Part shown: one piece after another, positions 1 through 8,832 of the stretch | Numbering within the stretch: the stretch's first letter is position 1 | Layout of the letters: the number at the start of each line of letters is the position of its first letter | From: Candidatus Sericytochromatia bacterium | GTDB lineage: Bacteria > Cyanobacteriota > Sericytochromatia > UBA7694 | Assembly: GCA_015272195.1 (NCBI GenBank) | Contig: JACYMC010000165.1 | Location: forward strand, 1-32,858 | Length of the DNA stretch: 32,858 nt | Direction of reading: 5' to 3' | The notes under the pieces: model-generated | What the model saw: the letters and a program-made list of their open reading frames with translations, nothing else | Databases searched by the model: none | Told to the model about the DNA's origin: nothing | Translations under genes and position numbers: made by a program

Positions 1-70
1 AGGCTGGCTGGCTCAGATGATAGGCTGTCTCAGGACTTTTCATTCTGAAGCACTGTTTTTTGCTTTGCGC

Positions 71-101
71 TTGACCTTCCAGGCATGGGAAGGGAGATAC
101 T
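71..101 (+). promoter_or_regulatory. Possible promoter of the 136-660 lipoprotein gene
   Basis: A good -35 match, TTGACC (71-76), is followed after 19 nt by GATACT (96-101), a 4/6 match to the -10 consensus. The spacing is longer than ideal, so this is tentative. The rest of 1-135 shows no recognisable gene; short open frames reach in from the left edge but cannot be assigned. Confidence 0.3.
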
Positions 102-135
102 CAAAAATACAGTTATCACAAGCCAAGGAATCTGA

Positions 136-660
136 ATGATGAAAACGCTTTTGAACGCCCTGATCTCCAGCAGTCTGCTGCTTCTGGGCAGCGCCTGTCA
201 GCCCGAAGCGGCCGACACCCAGAACCATGCCCATACAGACCACAGCAATCAGCCGGCAGCAGGCGGCACCCAGACCCTGATTCAGCAGGCAGGCCCGCTG
301 CAGGTCACTTTTGACATCTCCACGCTGCAGGCCCACCGCGAGATGATGCAGCAAATGCAGATGCCGGCCAGCACCGCCAGCGAGGCTTCACACTATGTGC
401 TGGTGACCCTCAGCGATCCGGAAGCCCGGAAGCCCGTACAGGCTGAAGATCTGCGCCTGAAATTTGTCGGCCCTGATGGCCAGGCGATTGGCGCGGCAGA
501 AGGCATGGCGCCTGAAAGCTTTAGCAGACAGGGCATGTTTCACTACGGGCATGCCCTGAACGCCCTGGCCAGTGGAGACTACGAAATCCTGGTGATGTTT
601 CGCTGGCAGGGTAACGTCTACAGCAGCGGGGTCAAGTGGAATCCCGCCGCTGCAGCATAA
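136..660 (+). CDS. Small predicted lipoprotein, possibly with an Ig-like (YtkA/FixH-like) domain
   Basis: This 174-aa exported protein has a hydrophobic signal (residues 4-20) ending in G-S-A-C, a slightly atypical lipobox that would lipidate Cys21. A short His-rich linker (NHAHTDHS) follows and could bind metal. The remainder looks like one beta-sandwich domain: a strand ending in VTLSDPEARKP, then a 'GMFHYGHALNALASGDYEI' segment and a final 'VYSSGVKW' strand. That pattern resembles small periplasmic YtkA/FixH-like or metal-related Ig-fold proteins, but the match is from memory and weak. An AAGGA ribosome site lies at 125-129, so either ATG (136 or 139) could be used. The gene is convergent with the secreted protein at 709-1653, with 48 nt between them. 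No function is assigned. Confidence 0.75.
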   Translation: MMKTLLNALISSSLLLLGSACQPEAADTQNHAHTDHSNQPAAGGTQTLIQQAGPLQVTFDISTLQAHREMMQQMQMPASTASEASHYVLVTLSDPEARKPVQAEDLRLKFVGPDGQAIGAAEGMAPESFSRQGMFHYGHALNALASGDYEILVMFRWQGNVYSSGVKWNPAAAA

Positions 661-708
661 AGCAGGCCTTACTGAGCCGCCTTCTGGCTAAAGTCAACAA
701 CTGGCAGG

Positions 709-1653
709 TTATAAGTCCGGTGCTTTGGCATAGATATTCCAGAGCCAGTAAGCCGACTCTGAGACAATCATGCGTTCCATGGGCTGGGTGCTTTCCTGCT
801 GACGGCCCTGATAGACGATTTTGCCGCCTTTGACCTCAAACTTGAAACGGCGGACAGATTTGCCATCCATATTCACATCGATCTCATACTGACCGTCTTT
901 GAGATCAGCCTTTTGAATCCCGCTATTGTCTTTGGACTTGACAATGGTGGCATTGATCATGGTGGTGCTGGGGTAAATATTGGTCGGCTGGGGCTGATTG
1001 CCGGCACTTTTGCCGACTTCTTTGCCGTTATGCTTGAGCGAAACGCGCATTTTTTTGGTCACTGCACTGCTGTCGCCCACTTCAGCTCCGGCATGCATGC
1101 CAAACTCAATGATAAGTTTGCCTTTGCCGTTGTCAGTAAAATACAGGCGGGCCATATTGTCCTGGGGCAAAACGGCATAGTGCTTGCTGCCTTTGGCAAA
1201 ACGGCCTTCACCCTGGGCAGCAGCTCTGATCTCAAACCACTCGGCCGCAAAAACCTTGCCTTTTTCAGAAAACACAATCCAGTGCACGCCGGGCTTCAAT
1301 GGGAAAGTGCTGGGGCCATTGGCGCACTGACCACTGGCACAGGCCGTCACCCAGGTGTCCATTTCGCCTTCTGCAGGGCCATTTTTGTATTTGTAGACGC
1401 GTTCTTTGGTGCTTAAAATTTTGCCTTCAGCGTCCACGATATCGATACGGGTTTCCACATCACGCTGGGGCACATAGACCTGCATGCTTTGAAGCTTGCG
1501 GCCAAAATAGAGCGTGCCGTCATTACCGAGGTTAATAAAATCAGGCATCTGATCGTAGACCATGGCGGGGGGATAATCCTGGGCCCCCACCGGCCCCATC
1601 AGTAAAAAAGGACTCAGCAGGGCCAGCGTCCACTTTTTTGCAGATTGTTTCAT
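709..1653 (-). CDS. Secreted protein of unknown function
   Basis: This is a 314-aa protein with a classical signal peptide (K-rich start, hydrophobic core, cleavage near GPVGAQ). I chose the ATG at 1653 because GAGG lies 8 nt upstream and the signal peptide begins there; the frame stays open upstream to 1716 but adds an implausible leader. The mature part is rich in beta-strand-like segments, with a Cys pair in 'TACASGQCANG' that could form a disulfide. No known domain was recognised. It lies 75 nt downstream of the CpaE-CpaF fusion gene in the same direction and may be the last gene of that unit. It could be a pilus-related or envelope protein, but nothing in the sequence proves this. Confidence 0.75.
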   Translation of the reverse strand: MKQSAKKWTLALLSPFLLMGPVGAQDYPPAMVYDQMPDFINLGNDGTLYFGRKLQSMQVYVPQRDVETRIDIVDAEGKILSTKERVYKYKNGPAEGEMDTWVTACASGQCANGPSTFPLKPGVHWIVFSEKGKVFAAEWFEIRAAAQGEGRFAKGSKHYAVLPQDNMARLYFTDNGKGKLIIEFGMHAGAEVGDSSAVTKKMRVSLKHNGKEVGKSAGNQPQPTNIYPSTTMINATIVKSKDNSGIQKADLKDGQYEIDVNMDGKSVRRFKFEVKGGKIVYQGRQQESTQPMERMIVSESAYWLWNIYAKAPDL

Positions 1654-1728
1654 CACAATATCCTCACTTGGGTAGCTGTTTTTATCTAAAAGACACCAAA
1701 GTGTAACATATTGCATCTGGGCAAATTT

Positions 1729-3990
1729 TTACCAGAAGAAGCCCTTCTTTTGCCCCTTGCCCTCAGCCATACCCGTCTCGTCTTCAAAAACCAGATGTTC
1801 AGCCTGGGGGCCAAAGCACTCTGGAATCGCAACACCATAGGCCACAAAACGGTCCAGCACGCCGGGTCGAATCTCATTTTGTACAAAGCGACCCACCACA
1901 TTGCCGTTGTCATCCACGGTCATCTGCTCAAACTTAAAGATCTCCTGGGTGGTGATAATCTCACCCTCCATACCCGAGACCTCTACAATATTCATGATCT
2001 TACGCGTACCGTCGCGCAGGCGTGACTGATGCACAATCAGATCCACGGCTGAGGTAATCTGCTCGCGAATCGCGCGCACGGGCAACTCGACACCGGCCAT
2101 CAGCACCATGGTTTCCAGTCGCGAGAGGGCCTCACGCGGGGCGTTGGCGTGACAGGTGGTCAGCGAACCATCATGGCCGGTATTCATGGCCTGCAGCATA
2201 TCGAGGGCCTCGCCGCCGCGCACTTCGCCCACCACAATGCGATCCGGGCGCATGCGCAGAGAGTTGCGCACCAGGTCCCGGATGCTGACATGGCCCTTGC
2301 CTTCCATGTTGGCCGGGCGCGATTCCAGACGGATCACGTGCTGCTGATCCAATTGCAGCTCAGCAGCATCTTCGATGGTCACAATGCGGGCACCCGGCGG
2401 AATAAATGAAGACATCACATTCAGCAGGGTGGTTTTACCTGAGCCCGTGCCACCACAGATCAGAATATTCAGACGGGCTTGCACGGCCCCCCGCAAAAAG
2501 GCCGCCATATCCGGGGTCATGGAGCCAATATTGATCAGGTCCTGAGCCCTGAGACGCTCAGCGGGAAATTTACGGATCGTAATGGTGGCCCCGTCCAGGG
2601 CCAGCGGTGGGATGATCACATTGACACGGGAGCCATCGGGCAGGCGGGCATCAACCATAGGCGAGCTTTCGTCAATACGGCGGCCCAGCGGTGACACAAT
2701 GCGATCGATCACGACCCGCAGCTGGCGTTCGCTTAAAAACTGGCGGTGTGAAAGCTCAATTTTGCCGTGGCGCTCAATAAAGACCTGCTCCGGACCGTTA
2801 ACCATAATTTCCGTGACCGATTCGTCTTTCAGCAGAGGCTCCAGCGGTCCGAGGCCAAGCGCTTCGTCCAGAATCTCCTCAATGATCATGACCTTTTCTT
2901 TGCGTGAAAGAATCTCAACCTTATCGGCCACCATAATTTCTGAGAGCTTCTGGCGCAGGGTCTGGCGGGCCTGCTCGCGCTTCTGGGGTGATTCGAGGTC
3001 CATTTCATGCAGTTTGGCTTCTTGCAGCAGGCGATCGTGCAGGCGCTGACGCTCTTTGCGGTATTGCTCAGGTGACCAGCCGGAGACCGCGTGCGACACA
3101 GGCATCAGGGCCTTGCTCTGTTGAGACCGCGATGCGGCTGTGCTGGTCTGAACGGCCTGAGCCGCTGAAGGCAAAGCCTCCGGCGGCTGCTGGGCCCGGT
3201 ACGAAATGCTGACCGTTGAGACATCAATGGTCTGAGAGCGCAGCAAAAAGCGCACCAGCTCGACAAAAGCGTTGACCAGGCTTTCGGTTTTGCACTTGTG
3301 CAGCACGGGCACACCCCGGTTGACCGATTTGATGATTTCAGCCGGGGCATAGGGCAAATTCAGGCTCAAAGGGCGCTTCAGCTGCTGCTGAAAATAGGCA
3401 CCGATGTCTTCGGGCAGCAGATCCTGCGAAAGATTGGCCATATTGAGCAAGAGCTCAAACTTGCTGAGGCTGAAGTCGGCCTGGGTGATCTCACGCAGCA
3501 GAGCCGAAGTGGCCTGCAGCGAGACAATATCCGGTATCACCACCGGCAGCACCATGCTGGAACAATCCAGACAAACACCCATCACCTCATTGAGACGCGG
3601 CTGGGCCACATCGATCACAATATTGCGATAGAGGGCATTGCCCACCAGCAGCAGTTCGTAAAGCTGCTCCAGACGCAGCACGGTCAGGGACTGCACCGGT
3701 GGCGCGGCCAGCAGATGCACCTCGCCGCGATCATGATGCAGCAGCTGGGCCTCAAGGGTATTCACATTGATCGGCTCCTGCAGCAACTGACCCAGGTGTT
3801 TTTGCTCGGCCGCTTGCTCCAGTGAAAACAGGCTGGCCTGACTGCCGCCGGCATTCAGGTCGAGATCCAGCAGCAGGGTGGGGGTTTTGGAGGCCAGGCT
3901 CAGACCGACCGCCAGATTGGCGGCCAGCACGCTGGCCCCCGTGCCGCCTTTGGCGTTGATAAGCGAGACAATACGCGATGCCTGAACCAT
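1729..3990 (-). CDS. cpaF: CpaE-CpaF (TadZ-TadA) fusion: ParA/MinD-like domain joined to a secretion ATPase
   Basis: This 753-aa protein joins two normally separate Tad pilus components. Residues 1-250 are a ParA/MinD-like domain of the CpaE/TadZ type, which places Tad machinery at the cell pole. Its P-loop is deviant: KGGTGAS (14-20) keeps the signature Lys14 but has Ala where the usual GK-[ST] lysine sits. A linker (about 260-310) leads to a CpaF/TadA ATPase of the VirB11/type II secretion class. That part has Walker [10 protein letters not shown] (513-521), Walker [13 protein letters not shown] (584-595) and a His box [12 protein letters not shown] (605-616), so it should be an active hexameric motor. 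Its start is 2 nt past the TGA of the TPR gene (TGAGATG), with AGGAG 7 nt upstream. No flp pilin, tadB, tadC or secretin gene is in the window, so the rest of the system must lie elsewhere. Confidence 0.93.
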   Translation of the reverse strand: MVQASRIVSLINAKGGTGASVLAANLAVGLSLASKTPTLLLDLDLNAGGSQASLFSLEQAAEQKHLGQLLQEPINVNTLEAQLLHHDRGEVHLLAAPPVQSLTVLRLEQLYELLLVGNALYRNIVIDVAQPRLNEVMGVCLDCSSMVLPVVIPDIVSLQATSALLREITQADFSLSKFELLLNMANLSQDLLPEDIGAYFQQQLKRPLSLNLPYAPAEIIKSVNRGVPVLHKCKTESLVNAFVELVRFLLRSQTIDVSTVSISYRAQQPPEALPSAAQAVQTSTAASRSQQSKALMPVSHAVSGWSPEQYRKERQRLHDRLLQEAKLHEMDLESPQKREQARQTLRQKLSEIMVADKVEILSRKEKVMIIEEILDEALGLGPLEPLLKDESVTEIMVNGPEQVFIERHGKIELSHRQFLSERQLRVVIDRIVSPLGRRIDESSPMVDARLPDGSRVNVIIPPLALDGATITIRKFPAERLRAQDLINIGSMTPDMAAFLRGAVQARLNILICGGTGSGKTTLLNVMSSFIPPGARIVTIEDAAELQLDQQHVIRLESRPANMEGKGHVSIRDLVRNSLRMRPDRIVVGEVRGGEALDMLQAMNTGHDGSLTTCHANAPREALSRLETMVLMAGVELPVRAIREQITSAVDLIVHQSRLRDGTRKIMNIVEVSGMEGEIITTQEIFKFEQMTVDDNGNVVGRFVQNEIRPGVLDRFVAYGVAIPECFGPQAEHLVFEDETGMAEGKGQKKGFFW

Positions 3991-3991
3991 C

Positions 3992-4642
3992 TCAGTTCTC
4001 CTGGTTTTGGGGTTGATTTAACAGAGCAGACAGCTCAAGCTGCTCCGCCTGGGCAGACAGTCGCTGCTCCAGAGCCTGCCAGCCCGCGTCAAGATCAAGC
4101 CAGCGGGCATCGTTGCGCAGGCGCGGATCACAGACCACCGCTTTGTCAAAAGCCTCAGCGGCCTCGGCCAGTTCACCCTGCTGCAGCAGCAGGCGCGCCA
4201 ACGCCAGCCAGGCCTGGGCCTGATCCGGTGACAGGCTGAGCATTTGCCGCCAGTAAAAAACAGCTTCTTCGTGGCGTCCGGCTGCACCACAGGCCCGCGC
4301 AATGGCGGCCAGCAGCTCAGGATGCAGAGGATGCACAGCCACTGCTGGCAAAAGAATCTCCAGCGCAGCCTGTGGCTGCAACTCAGCGCTCAGCAAAGCC
4401 GCTTCAGGATGCTGAGGTTCAGCCTGCAGCAAAAGACTCAGGTATTTTTGCGCCGCCCGGCGCTTGCCCAGTTGCAGGTAGCTCCTGACCAGCCCCAGCA
4501 AGGCCGGCACATCACCAGGAAAGGCTTTGAGCAGGGTTTGCCAGCTTTTGACGGCTTGCTTCCACTGGCCCAGGGCCTGCTGACTCTGGGCCAGCTGCTG
4601 CAAGGACTCACGCTGGGGGGCTGGGGTGGTTCTGAAAGGCAT
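3992..4642 (-). CDS. TPR-repeat protein upstream of the CpaE-CpaF fusion
   Basis: This 216-aa soluble protein is built almost wholly of tetratricopeptide repeats. Typical helix pairs are 'ALGQWKQAVKSWQTLLKAFP', 'AAGRHEEAVFYWRQMLSLSP' and 'QQGELAEAAEAFDKAVVCDP', each ending in the usual Pro. There is no signal peptide, so it is probably cytoplasmic. A GGAG ribosome site lies 5 nt before the ATG. It is translationally coupled to the CpaE-CpaF fusion (stop and next start separated by one base). Tad loci usually include a TPR protein (TadD), so it may be a TadD-like partner, but TadD is normally a lipoprotein and this protein is not. The link is inferred from position only. Confidence 0.85.
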   Translation of the reverse strand: MPFRTTPAPQRESLQQLAQSQQALGQWKQAVKSWQTLLKAFPGDVPALLGLVRSYLQLGKRRAAQKYLSLLLQAEPQHPEAALLSAELQPQAALEILLPAVAVHPLHPELLAAIARACGAAGRHEEAVFYWRQMLSLSPDQAQAWLALARLLLQQGELAEAAEAFDKAVVCDPRLRNDARWLDLDAGWQALEQRLSAQAEQLELSALLNQPQNQEN

Positions 4643-4676
4643 GAACGCTCCGGAATAGTCTGCTTTCTGCTATGGT

Positions 4677-4685
4677 TGGTATATA
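4677..4685 (+). promoter_or_regulatory. Possible extended -10 promoter of the nitroreductase-permease pair
   Basis: TGG followed by TATATA fits an extended -10 element in the AT-rich gap (4643-4721) between the divergent TPR and nitroreductase genes. No convincing -35 was seen. The strong AAGGAGA ribosome site (4711-4717) lies downstream. The same AT-rich tract probably also drives the minus-strand TPR/CpaE-CpaF unit, but I could not place that promoter. Confidence 0.35.
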
Positions 4686-4721
4686 TAGAGTATAGCGTTA
4701 AAGCCCTCAGAAGGAGAGTCC

Positions 4722-5405
4722 ATGCACAGTGCACAAGATGCCCAGATCGTTCTGAATATCCTGCAGGCCCGCCACAGCAAACGGGCCTATTTGCCTGATC
4801 CCGTTCCAGAAGCCCTGCTGGCTGAGATTTTACAGGCGGCCGCCCACGCCCCATCTTCTAAAAACACCCAGCCCTGGCAGGTGGACGTCCTGCTGAATGC
4901 GCAGGTCAAAGCCTTTTCGCAGCAGCTGTGTGAAGCGTTTGACCGCGATCAGCCCGAAGCCCCTGATTATGATTACTTCCCGGACCCCTGGCCCGAAGGC
5001 TTTCTGGATCGGGCCCGCGCCTGTGGTTTTGGTCTGTTTGAACTAAAGGGCATTGGCCGCAAGGATTTTGAAGCCCGCCGGGCTCATAACCGCGAAAACA
5101 TGACCCTCTTTGGCGCCCCCGCCTACCTGCTGTTTCATCTGCCGCGCCCGGCAGAGCGCGGCATGTTTCTGGATCTGGGCTTTTTTCTGCAGAACGTGAT
5201 GCTGGGACTGGTGGCCCATGGACTGGCCTCCTGCCCCCAGTTTTCTGTCGCGGGCTACCCGGATCTGATCCGCAGCTTTTTGAACAAACCCGAACGCCTG
5301 ATTGTCTGCGGTCTGGCCGTCGGCTACCCGGATCCGGAAGCACAGGTCAATACCTATGTGCCCGAGCGCCTGCCCCTGGAAGCCTATGTAACATGGCATC
5401 GCTGA
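4722..5405 (+). CDS. Nitroreductase family protein (FMN-dependent)
   Basis: This 227-aa protein belongs to the nitroreductase superfamily of FMN-dependent, NAD(P)H-using reductases. The N-terminal FMN phosphate motif is RHSKR (17-21). The second hallmark, APSSKNTQPW (43-52), is clear, and the C-terminal part has the family 'LGLVAHGLASCPQFS' helix and a 'LIVCGLAVGYPD' strand. Its length is normal. Likely substrates are nitroaromatics or quinones, but family members vary and the true substrate cannot be read from sequence. The AAGGAGA ribosome site 4 nt before the ATG supports the start. Its last 13 nt overlap the TauE/SafE permease gene, so the two are almost certainly co-expressed. Confidence 0.93.
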   Translation: MHSAQDAQIVLNILQARHSKRAYLPDPVPEALLAEILQAAAHAPSSKNTQPWQVDVLLNAQVKAFSQQLCEAFDRDQPEAPDYDYFPDPWPEGFLDRARACGFGLFELKGIGRKDFEARRAHNRENMTLFGAPAYLLFHLPRPAERGMFLDLGFFLQNVMLGLVAHGLASCPQFSVAGYPDLIRSFLNKPERLIVCGLAVGYPDPEAQVNTYVPERLPLEAYVTWHR

Positions 5406-6181
5406 GCCCGCTGCTCTGGGGCGTGGCCCTGGGGGGCGGAGCCGCTTCAGGCCTGCTGGCCGGCTTGTTTGGCGTGGGCGGCGGCACCCTGATGGTGCCG
5501 CTGCTGCTGGGCCTGGGTCTGCCCCTGGCCCAGGCCGTGGCCCTGAGCCTGGTCTATATCTTTTTTACCAGTCTCAGCGGCACCCACACCCACTGGCAGC
5601 AGGGCAGTCTCGTGCCACGTGTGGCAGCCTGGATGGGTCTCAGTGCGCTGTTCTCAGCCGGGGCCGGGGTCTGGATCACCGGCTGGATTCCTGCGGCACT
5701 GCATCTGTGGCTATTTATTGGCTTTTTGCTGCTGATGGCCGCCCTCTTTATCTGGCCGCTGCCGCGCCAGAAAAATCCCACAGAAGGTGAGCAGACAACG
5801 GCTGTCTGGGTTTTTCTGGGCATTGGGCTTTTGGCAGGCCTGCTGGCCAGCCTGTTTGGCGTGGGCGGTGGCTTTGTCATGGTGCCCCTGCTGGTGAGTC
5901 TGAGCGATCTGGATATTTATCAGGCCACAGGCACCAGCCTCGGTGCCATTGCCCTGATTTCCCTGGGCACACTATTACAGCAAAGTCTTTTTGGCGCCCT
6001 GCAAGCACTGTCCGTGACACATCTGTTGCTGCTGCTGGTCATGTCGTCGGCTGGCATGCTGGCAGCGCCCTGGGGTGCGCGCCTGAGCCAGCGCCTGCCG
6101 CAGATCTGGCTCAGGCGCGGATTTTTGAGCTTAATTGGCCTAATTGTCCTTTACCTGCTGAGCCGGCAGCTGCAGGGCTGA
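5393..6181 (+). CDS. TauE/SafE (TSUP) family membrane permease
   Basis: This 262-aa integral membrane protein has about eight hydrophobic segments in two homologous halves. Each half carries the family signature: LLAGLFGVGGGTLMVPLL (21-38) and LLASLFGVGGGFVMVPLL (150-167). TauE/SafE proteins move sulfite, sulfoacetate or other small anions across the inner membrane; the substrate here is unknown. The ATG at 5393 lies inside the nitroreductase gene and lacks a good ribosome site, which suggests translational coupling. Confidence 0.92.
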   Translation: MASLSPLLWGVALGGGAASGLLAGLFGVGGGTLMVPLLLGLGLPLAQAVALSLVYIFFTSLSGTHTHWQQGSLVPRVAAWMGLSALFSAGAGVWITGWIPAALHLWLFIGFLLLMAALFIWPLPRQKNPTEGEQTTAVWVFLGIGLLAGLLASLFGVGGGFVMVPLLVSLSDLDIYQATGTSLGAIALISLGTLLQQSLFGALQALSVTHLLLLLVMSSAGMLAAPWGARLSQRLPQIWLRRGFLSLIGLIVLYLLSRQLQG

Positions 6182-6207
6182 GGCGGGCTGCCATTGCGGG
6201 CTGGCTG

Positions 6208-6216
6208 TGTTAAGAT
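6208..6216 (+). promoter_or_regulatory. Extended -10 promoter of the NlpC/P60 gene
   Basis: TGT followed by TAAGAT fits the extended -10 form TGnTAnnAT. It lies 48 nt before the ATG at 6265. No good -35 is present, which is usual for extended -10 promoters. Confidence 0.5.
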
Positions 6217-6264
6217 ACGGGTATTCCATGACGCGAACGCGCAGAATGTTAATGAGGTGTGTGC

Positions 6265-7488
6265 ATGCAGCAGCGATTCTGGCTCTCTCTGGCCCTGGTT
6301 GCGGGTCTGACAGGAGCCCCGGCAGCCCTGGCCAAGCCCCAGCTGGGAAGTTTTGAAAAACAGTTTAATCAGGGTCTGATACGCCTGCTGACCAGCCAGA
6401 CACAGCTGCAGCAAAAGCCGCTGGAGGCCAGCTGGAAAGCTCTTGGCCAGGAGCGCTATCAGCTGATCCTGCCCGACCATATTCAACGCGAAACCTATAT
6501 GAACGTCTTTTTGCAGCTGGGCGGAGAGCGCCCCCTGCTGCAGGGGCAGGTGCTCACTGCTGCAGAGCGCGATTTGCTGGTGGCCCAGGTGCGCCAGCAC
6601 TTTGGTGAGCCCCAAACGGAGCTGCAGGTTTTTCCTTTTCAGAGCGTGCAGCCTGCCTTTGCGATCAGCAAACAGACCGGCAGCGACCTCTATGTCAAAC
6701 CCCAGGCCGTGGCCGGCGATAACCTGGCGACCCAGGTGCGCCTCGGCACGCCGCTGCAGATTCTGGCCCACTCTGCCGACAAAAAATTTGCCCGCGTGCG
6801 TGTACACGACGATGGCTATATTGCCTGGATTCAGCGCAGTGCCTTGCAGGAGGTCTCCCAGGTAGAGTACGAACAATGGCTGGCAACGCGACAGGTGATT
6901 GTGATGAACCCTCTGACCCAGCCTGCCAATCTGCCTTTTGGCACCCGCCTGGGCCTGATCAGCGAAGCTGGCGATCGCGTCAGCGTGCGTCTGCCCGACG
7001 GCAAAAGCCTGCAGCTGAAACGCCAGGACGTGCTGATCAACAGCCCCGGCAAATTACCCACCAGCGCGGCACTGCTCAAAACCGCCCGTCAGTATTTACC
7101 CCAGGGCCCCCAGGGTGGCGGTGCCTATCTCTGGGGCGGCACTTTTGGCAAGCGTCTGGACTGCAGCGGCTTTGTGCAGACGGTGTTTCGTGTCAATGGC
7201 GTCTATCTGCCCCGCGACGCAGATCAGCAAAAACGCTTCAGCCAGCCCGTGGCCAACACCCTGCAACAGATCAGCGAATTGCAAGCCGGTGATCTGGTCT
7301 TTTTCAGCAGCCACGGCAAGTGGCCGACCCATGTCGGATTGTATCTTGGCGAAAATCAGTTTATTCACGCCTCGGCCAAAGGGCAGTACGATGGCATTAA
7401 AATCAACAGCCTGCGCGGCGGCAGCGCCTATGACCAGTATCTGCAAAAAATTTATTTTGGTGGCGGGCGCGTGACCCGCTCCCTGTAA
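6265..7488 (+). CDS. Secreted NlpC/P60 peptidoglycan endopeptidase with SH3-like domains
   Basis: This 407-aa exported cell-wall hydrolase starts with a signal peptide (residues 1-24, cleavage after AALA). Residues 134-195 look like a bacterial SH3 domain ('DLYVKPQAV' to 'YIAWIQRSAL'), and a second SH3-like stretch follows at about 210-257. The C-terminal NlpC/P60 domain (268-407) has the catalytic set: Cys300 in RLDCSGF, His356 in PTHVGLY and His368 in QFIHAS. Such enzymes cut the gamma-D-Glu to diamino-acid bond in peptidoglycan stems. I use the ATG at 6265 because GAGGT sits 6 nt upstream; the in-frame GTG at 6259 would overlap its own ribosome site. A small unknown gene starts 4 nt after its stop, then a glycosyltransferase follows, so this looks like a three-gene envelope operon. 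Confidence 0.95.
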   Translation: MQQRFWLSLALVAGLTGAPAALAKPQLGSFEKQFNQGLIRLLTSQTQLQQKPLEASWKALGQERYQLILPDHIQRETYMNVFLQLGGERPLLQGQVLTAAERDLLVAQVRQHFGEPQTELQVFPFQSVQPAFAISKQTGSDLYVKPQAVAGDNLATQVRLGTPLQILAHSADKKFARVRVHDDGYIAWIQRSALQEVSQVEYEQWLATRQVIVMNPLTQPANLPFGTRLGLISEAGDRVSVRLPDGKSLQLKRQDVLINSPGKLPTSAALLKTARQYLPQGPQGGGAYLWGGTFGKRLDCSGFVQTVFRVNGVYLPRDADQQKRFSQPVANTLQQISELQAGDLVFFSSHGKWPTHVGLYLGENQFIHASAKGQYDGIKINSLRGGSAYDQYLQKIYFGGGRVTRSL

Positions 7489-7492
7489 GCTG

Positions 7493-7810
7493 ATGTGCAC
7501 TTTGGCATCTTCTCTCGAACAGGTGTCAGACAATCTGGCCCATGTGGCAGAGCGTCTGACCCTGGATGTAAAGACCCTGCAGCTCGCCCTGATGCAGACC
7601 GCTGACAAGACCCGTTTGTCAGAAGCGATCTGCCTCCATTTGATCGCACGCATTCTGACGCCAGCGGATCAGAGCAGCTGGCAGAGCCAGGCTCAACTGG
7701 CCTTGCTGGAGCTGGAATGGTCAACCCTTAACGAGCCTGAAGGCGAACTGATCACCCTTCAGCAAGCGCTCTATCAGCATTTATCACACTCTGGAGCACT
7801 TCAACCGTGA
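7493..7810 (+). CDS. Small hypothetical protein between the NlpC/P60 and glycosyltransferase genes
   Basis: This 105-aa protein is Leu- and Gln-rich and predicted to be mostly helical. It has no signal peptide or membrane segment and matches no domain I recognise. It starts 4 nt after the NlpC/P60 stop and overlaps the next gene by 4 nt (GTGA at 7807-7810), which supports it as a real, coupled gene. Its ribosome site is weak, consistent with re-initiation by ribosomes finishing the upstream gene. Confidence 0.65.
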   Translation: MCTLASSLEQVSDNLAHVAERLTLDVKTLQLALMQTADKTRLSEAICLHLIARILTPADQSSWQSQAQLALLELEWSTLNEPEGELITLQQALYQHLSHSGALQP

Positions 7811-8766
7811 ACAGCGTTTCCCTTAGCGTCCCCGAAATTTCGCTGATTGCCCCCATGTACAACGAAAGCGAAGGCATCGACAAATTCTTTCAGACCGTGA
7901 TTCCGATTCTGGATGAACTCAGTCAGCACTGGGAAATCATCTGCGTCAACGACGGCAGCAAAGATGACACCCTGGCCCGGCTCAGAGATTACCATGAGCG
8001 CGATCCCCGCATTAAGGTCATCAATTTCTCACGTAACTTTGGCAAAGAGGCGGGCACCACCGCAGGTATTGATTTCTCGCGGGGGCAGGCCGTGATCCCG
8101 ATTGACGCCGATTTACAGGACCCGCCCGAGCTGATCCGGGAAATGGTCGGCAAATGGCGTGAAGGCTACAAAGTGGTTCTGGCCACCCGCAATGCCCGGC
8201 GTGAGGACACCTGGTTCAAGCGCAATTCAGCCCTGATGTTTTACCGTCTGATCTCGGCCATGAGCGAAGTGGATATCCCCAAAAACACCGGTGACTTCCG
8301 GCTGATGGACCGACAGGTGGTCGATGTGCTCAAACAACTGCCCGAAAAAACCCGTTTTATGAAAGGCATTTTTGCCTGGCTGGGCTTCCCAACCACCACC
8401 ATTTATTTTGACCGGCCCCAGCGTTTTGCCGGCGAAACCAGCTGGAACTACTGGAAGCTCTGGCGCTTTGCCCTCGATGGCATCTTTGCCTTTACCACCC
8501 TGCCCCTGCAGGTCTGGACCTATCTGGGGGCTTTCTTTTCGCTGGGCAGCTTTGTCTATGCTGCCGTGCTGATTCTGCAGACCCTGCTGCACGGTGTGGA
8601 AGTCCCCGGCTATGCCTCCACCATGGTGTCGATTCTGTTTCTGGGCGGCATTCAGCTGGTCAGTCTCGGCATTATCGGAGAATATGTGGGCCGCATTTAC
8701 AAAGAGGTCAAGGGCCGGCCTATTTACATTGTGCAGGAGAGCCTGGGCTTTTACGATCCCGCCTGA
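7807..8766 (+). CDS. GtrB/DPM1-like family 2 glycosyltransferase with two membrane helices
   Basis: This 319-aa enzyme is a GT-A fold glycosyltransferase of the DPM1/GtrB/ArnC-like group, which transfers a sugar from a nucleotide donor to a polyprenyl phosphate on the inner face of the membrane. Visible motifs are APMYNESEGI (15-24), the nucleotide-binding VNDGSKDDT (47-55) and the metal-binding DADLQDPPE (100-108). Two membrane helices follow near the C-terminus (about 232-258 and 268-292), as in GtrB. It uses a GTG start overlapping the preceding stop, with GGAG about 10 nt upstream. Its position after a cell-wall hydrolase suggests a role in surface glycan assembly. The acceptor and sugar are unknown. 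Confidence 0.93.
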   Translation: MNSVSLSVPEISLIAPMYNESEGIDKFFQTVIPILDELSQHWEIICVNDGSKDDTLARLRDYHERDPRIKVINFSRNFGKEAGTTAGIDFSRGQAVIPIDADLQDPPELIREMVGKWREGYKVVLATRNARREDTWFKRNSALMFYRLISAMSEVDIPKNTGDFRLMDRQVVDVLKQLPEKTRFMKGIFAWLGFPTTTIYFDRPQRFAGETSWNYWKLWRFALDGIFAFTTLPLQVWTYLGAFFSLGSFVYAAVLILQTLLHGVEVPGYASTMVSILFLGGIQLVSLGIIGEYVGRIYKEVKGRPIYIVQESLGFYDPA

Positions 8767-8778
8767 GGCCCTGCGTCT

Positions 8779-8786
8779 GATACAAT
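8779..8786 (+). promoter_or_regulatory. Extended -10 promoter of the 70-aa protein gene
   Basis: TGA followed by TACAAT is an extended -10 match, 46 nt before the ATG at 8833. The identical TGATACAAT string recurs before the gene at 12190, which supports it as a promoter element. Confidence 0.5.
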
Positions 8787-8832
8787 AGAGTAACGTGTTT
8801 GAATCTGTGCTGAAAGCAGAGTAAGTGGCCCG

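Noticed and set aside
3298-3825. 175-codon plus-strand open frame inside the CpaE-CpaF gene
   Set aside because: Gln/His-rich composition with no domain; antisense shadow of the real gene.
5393-6181. Internal duplication in the permease as a novelty
   Set aside because: Two homologous halves are normal for the TauE/SafE family.
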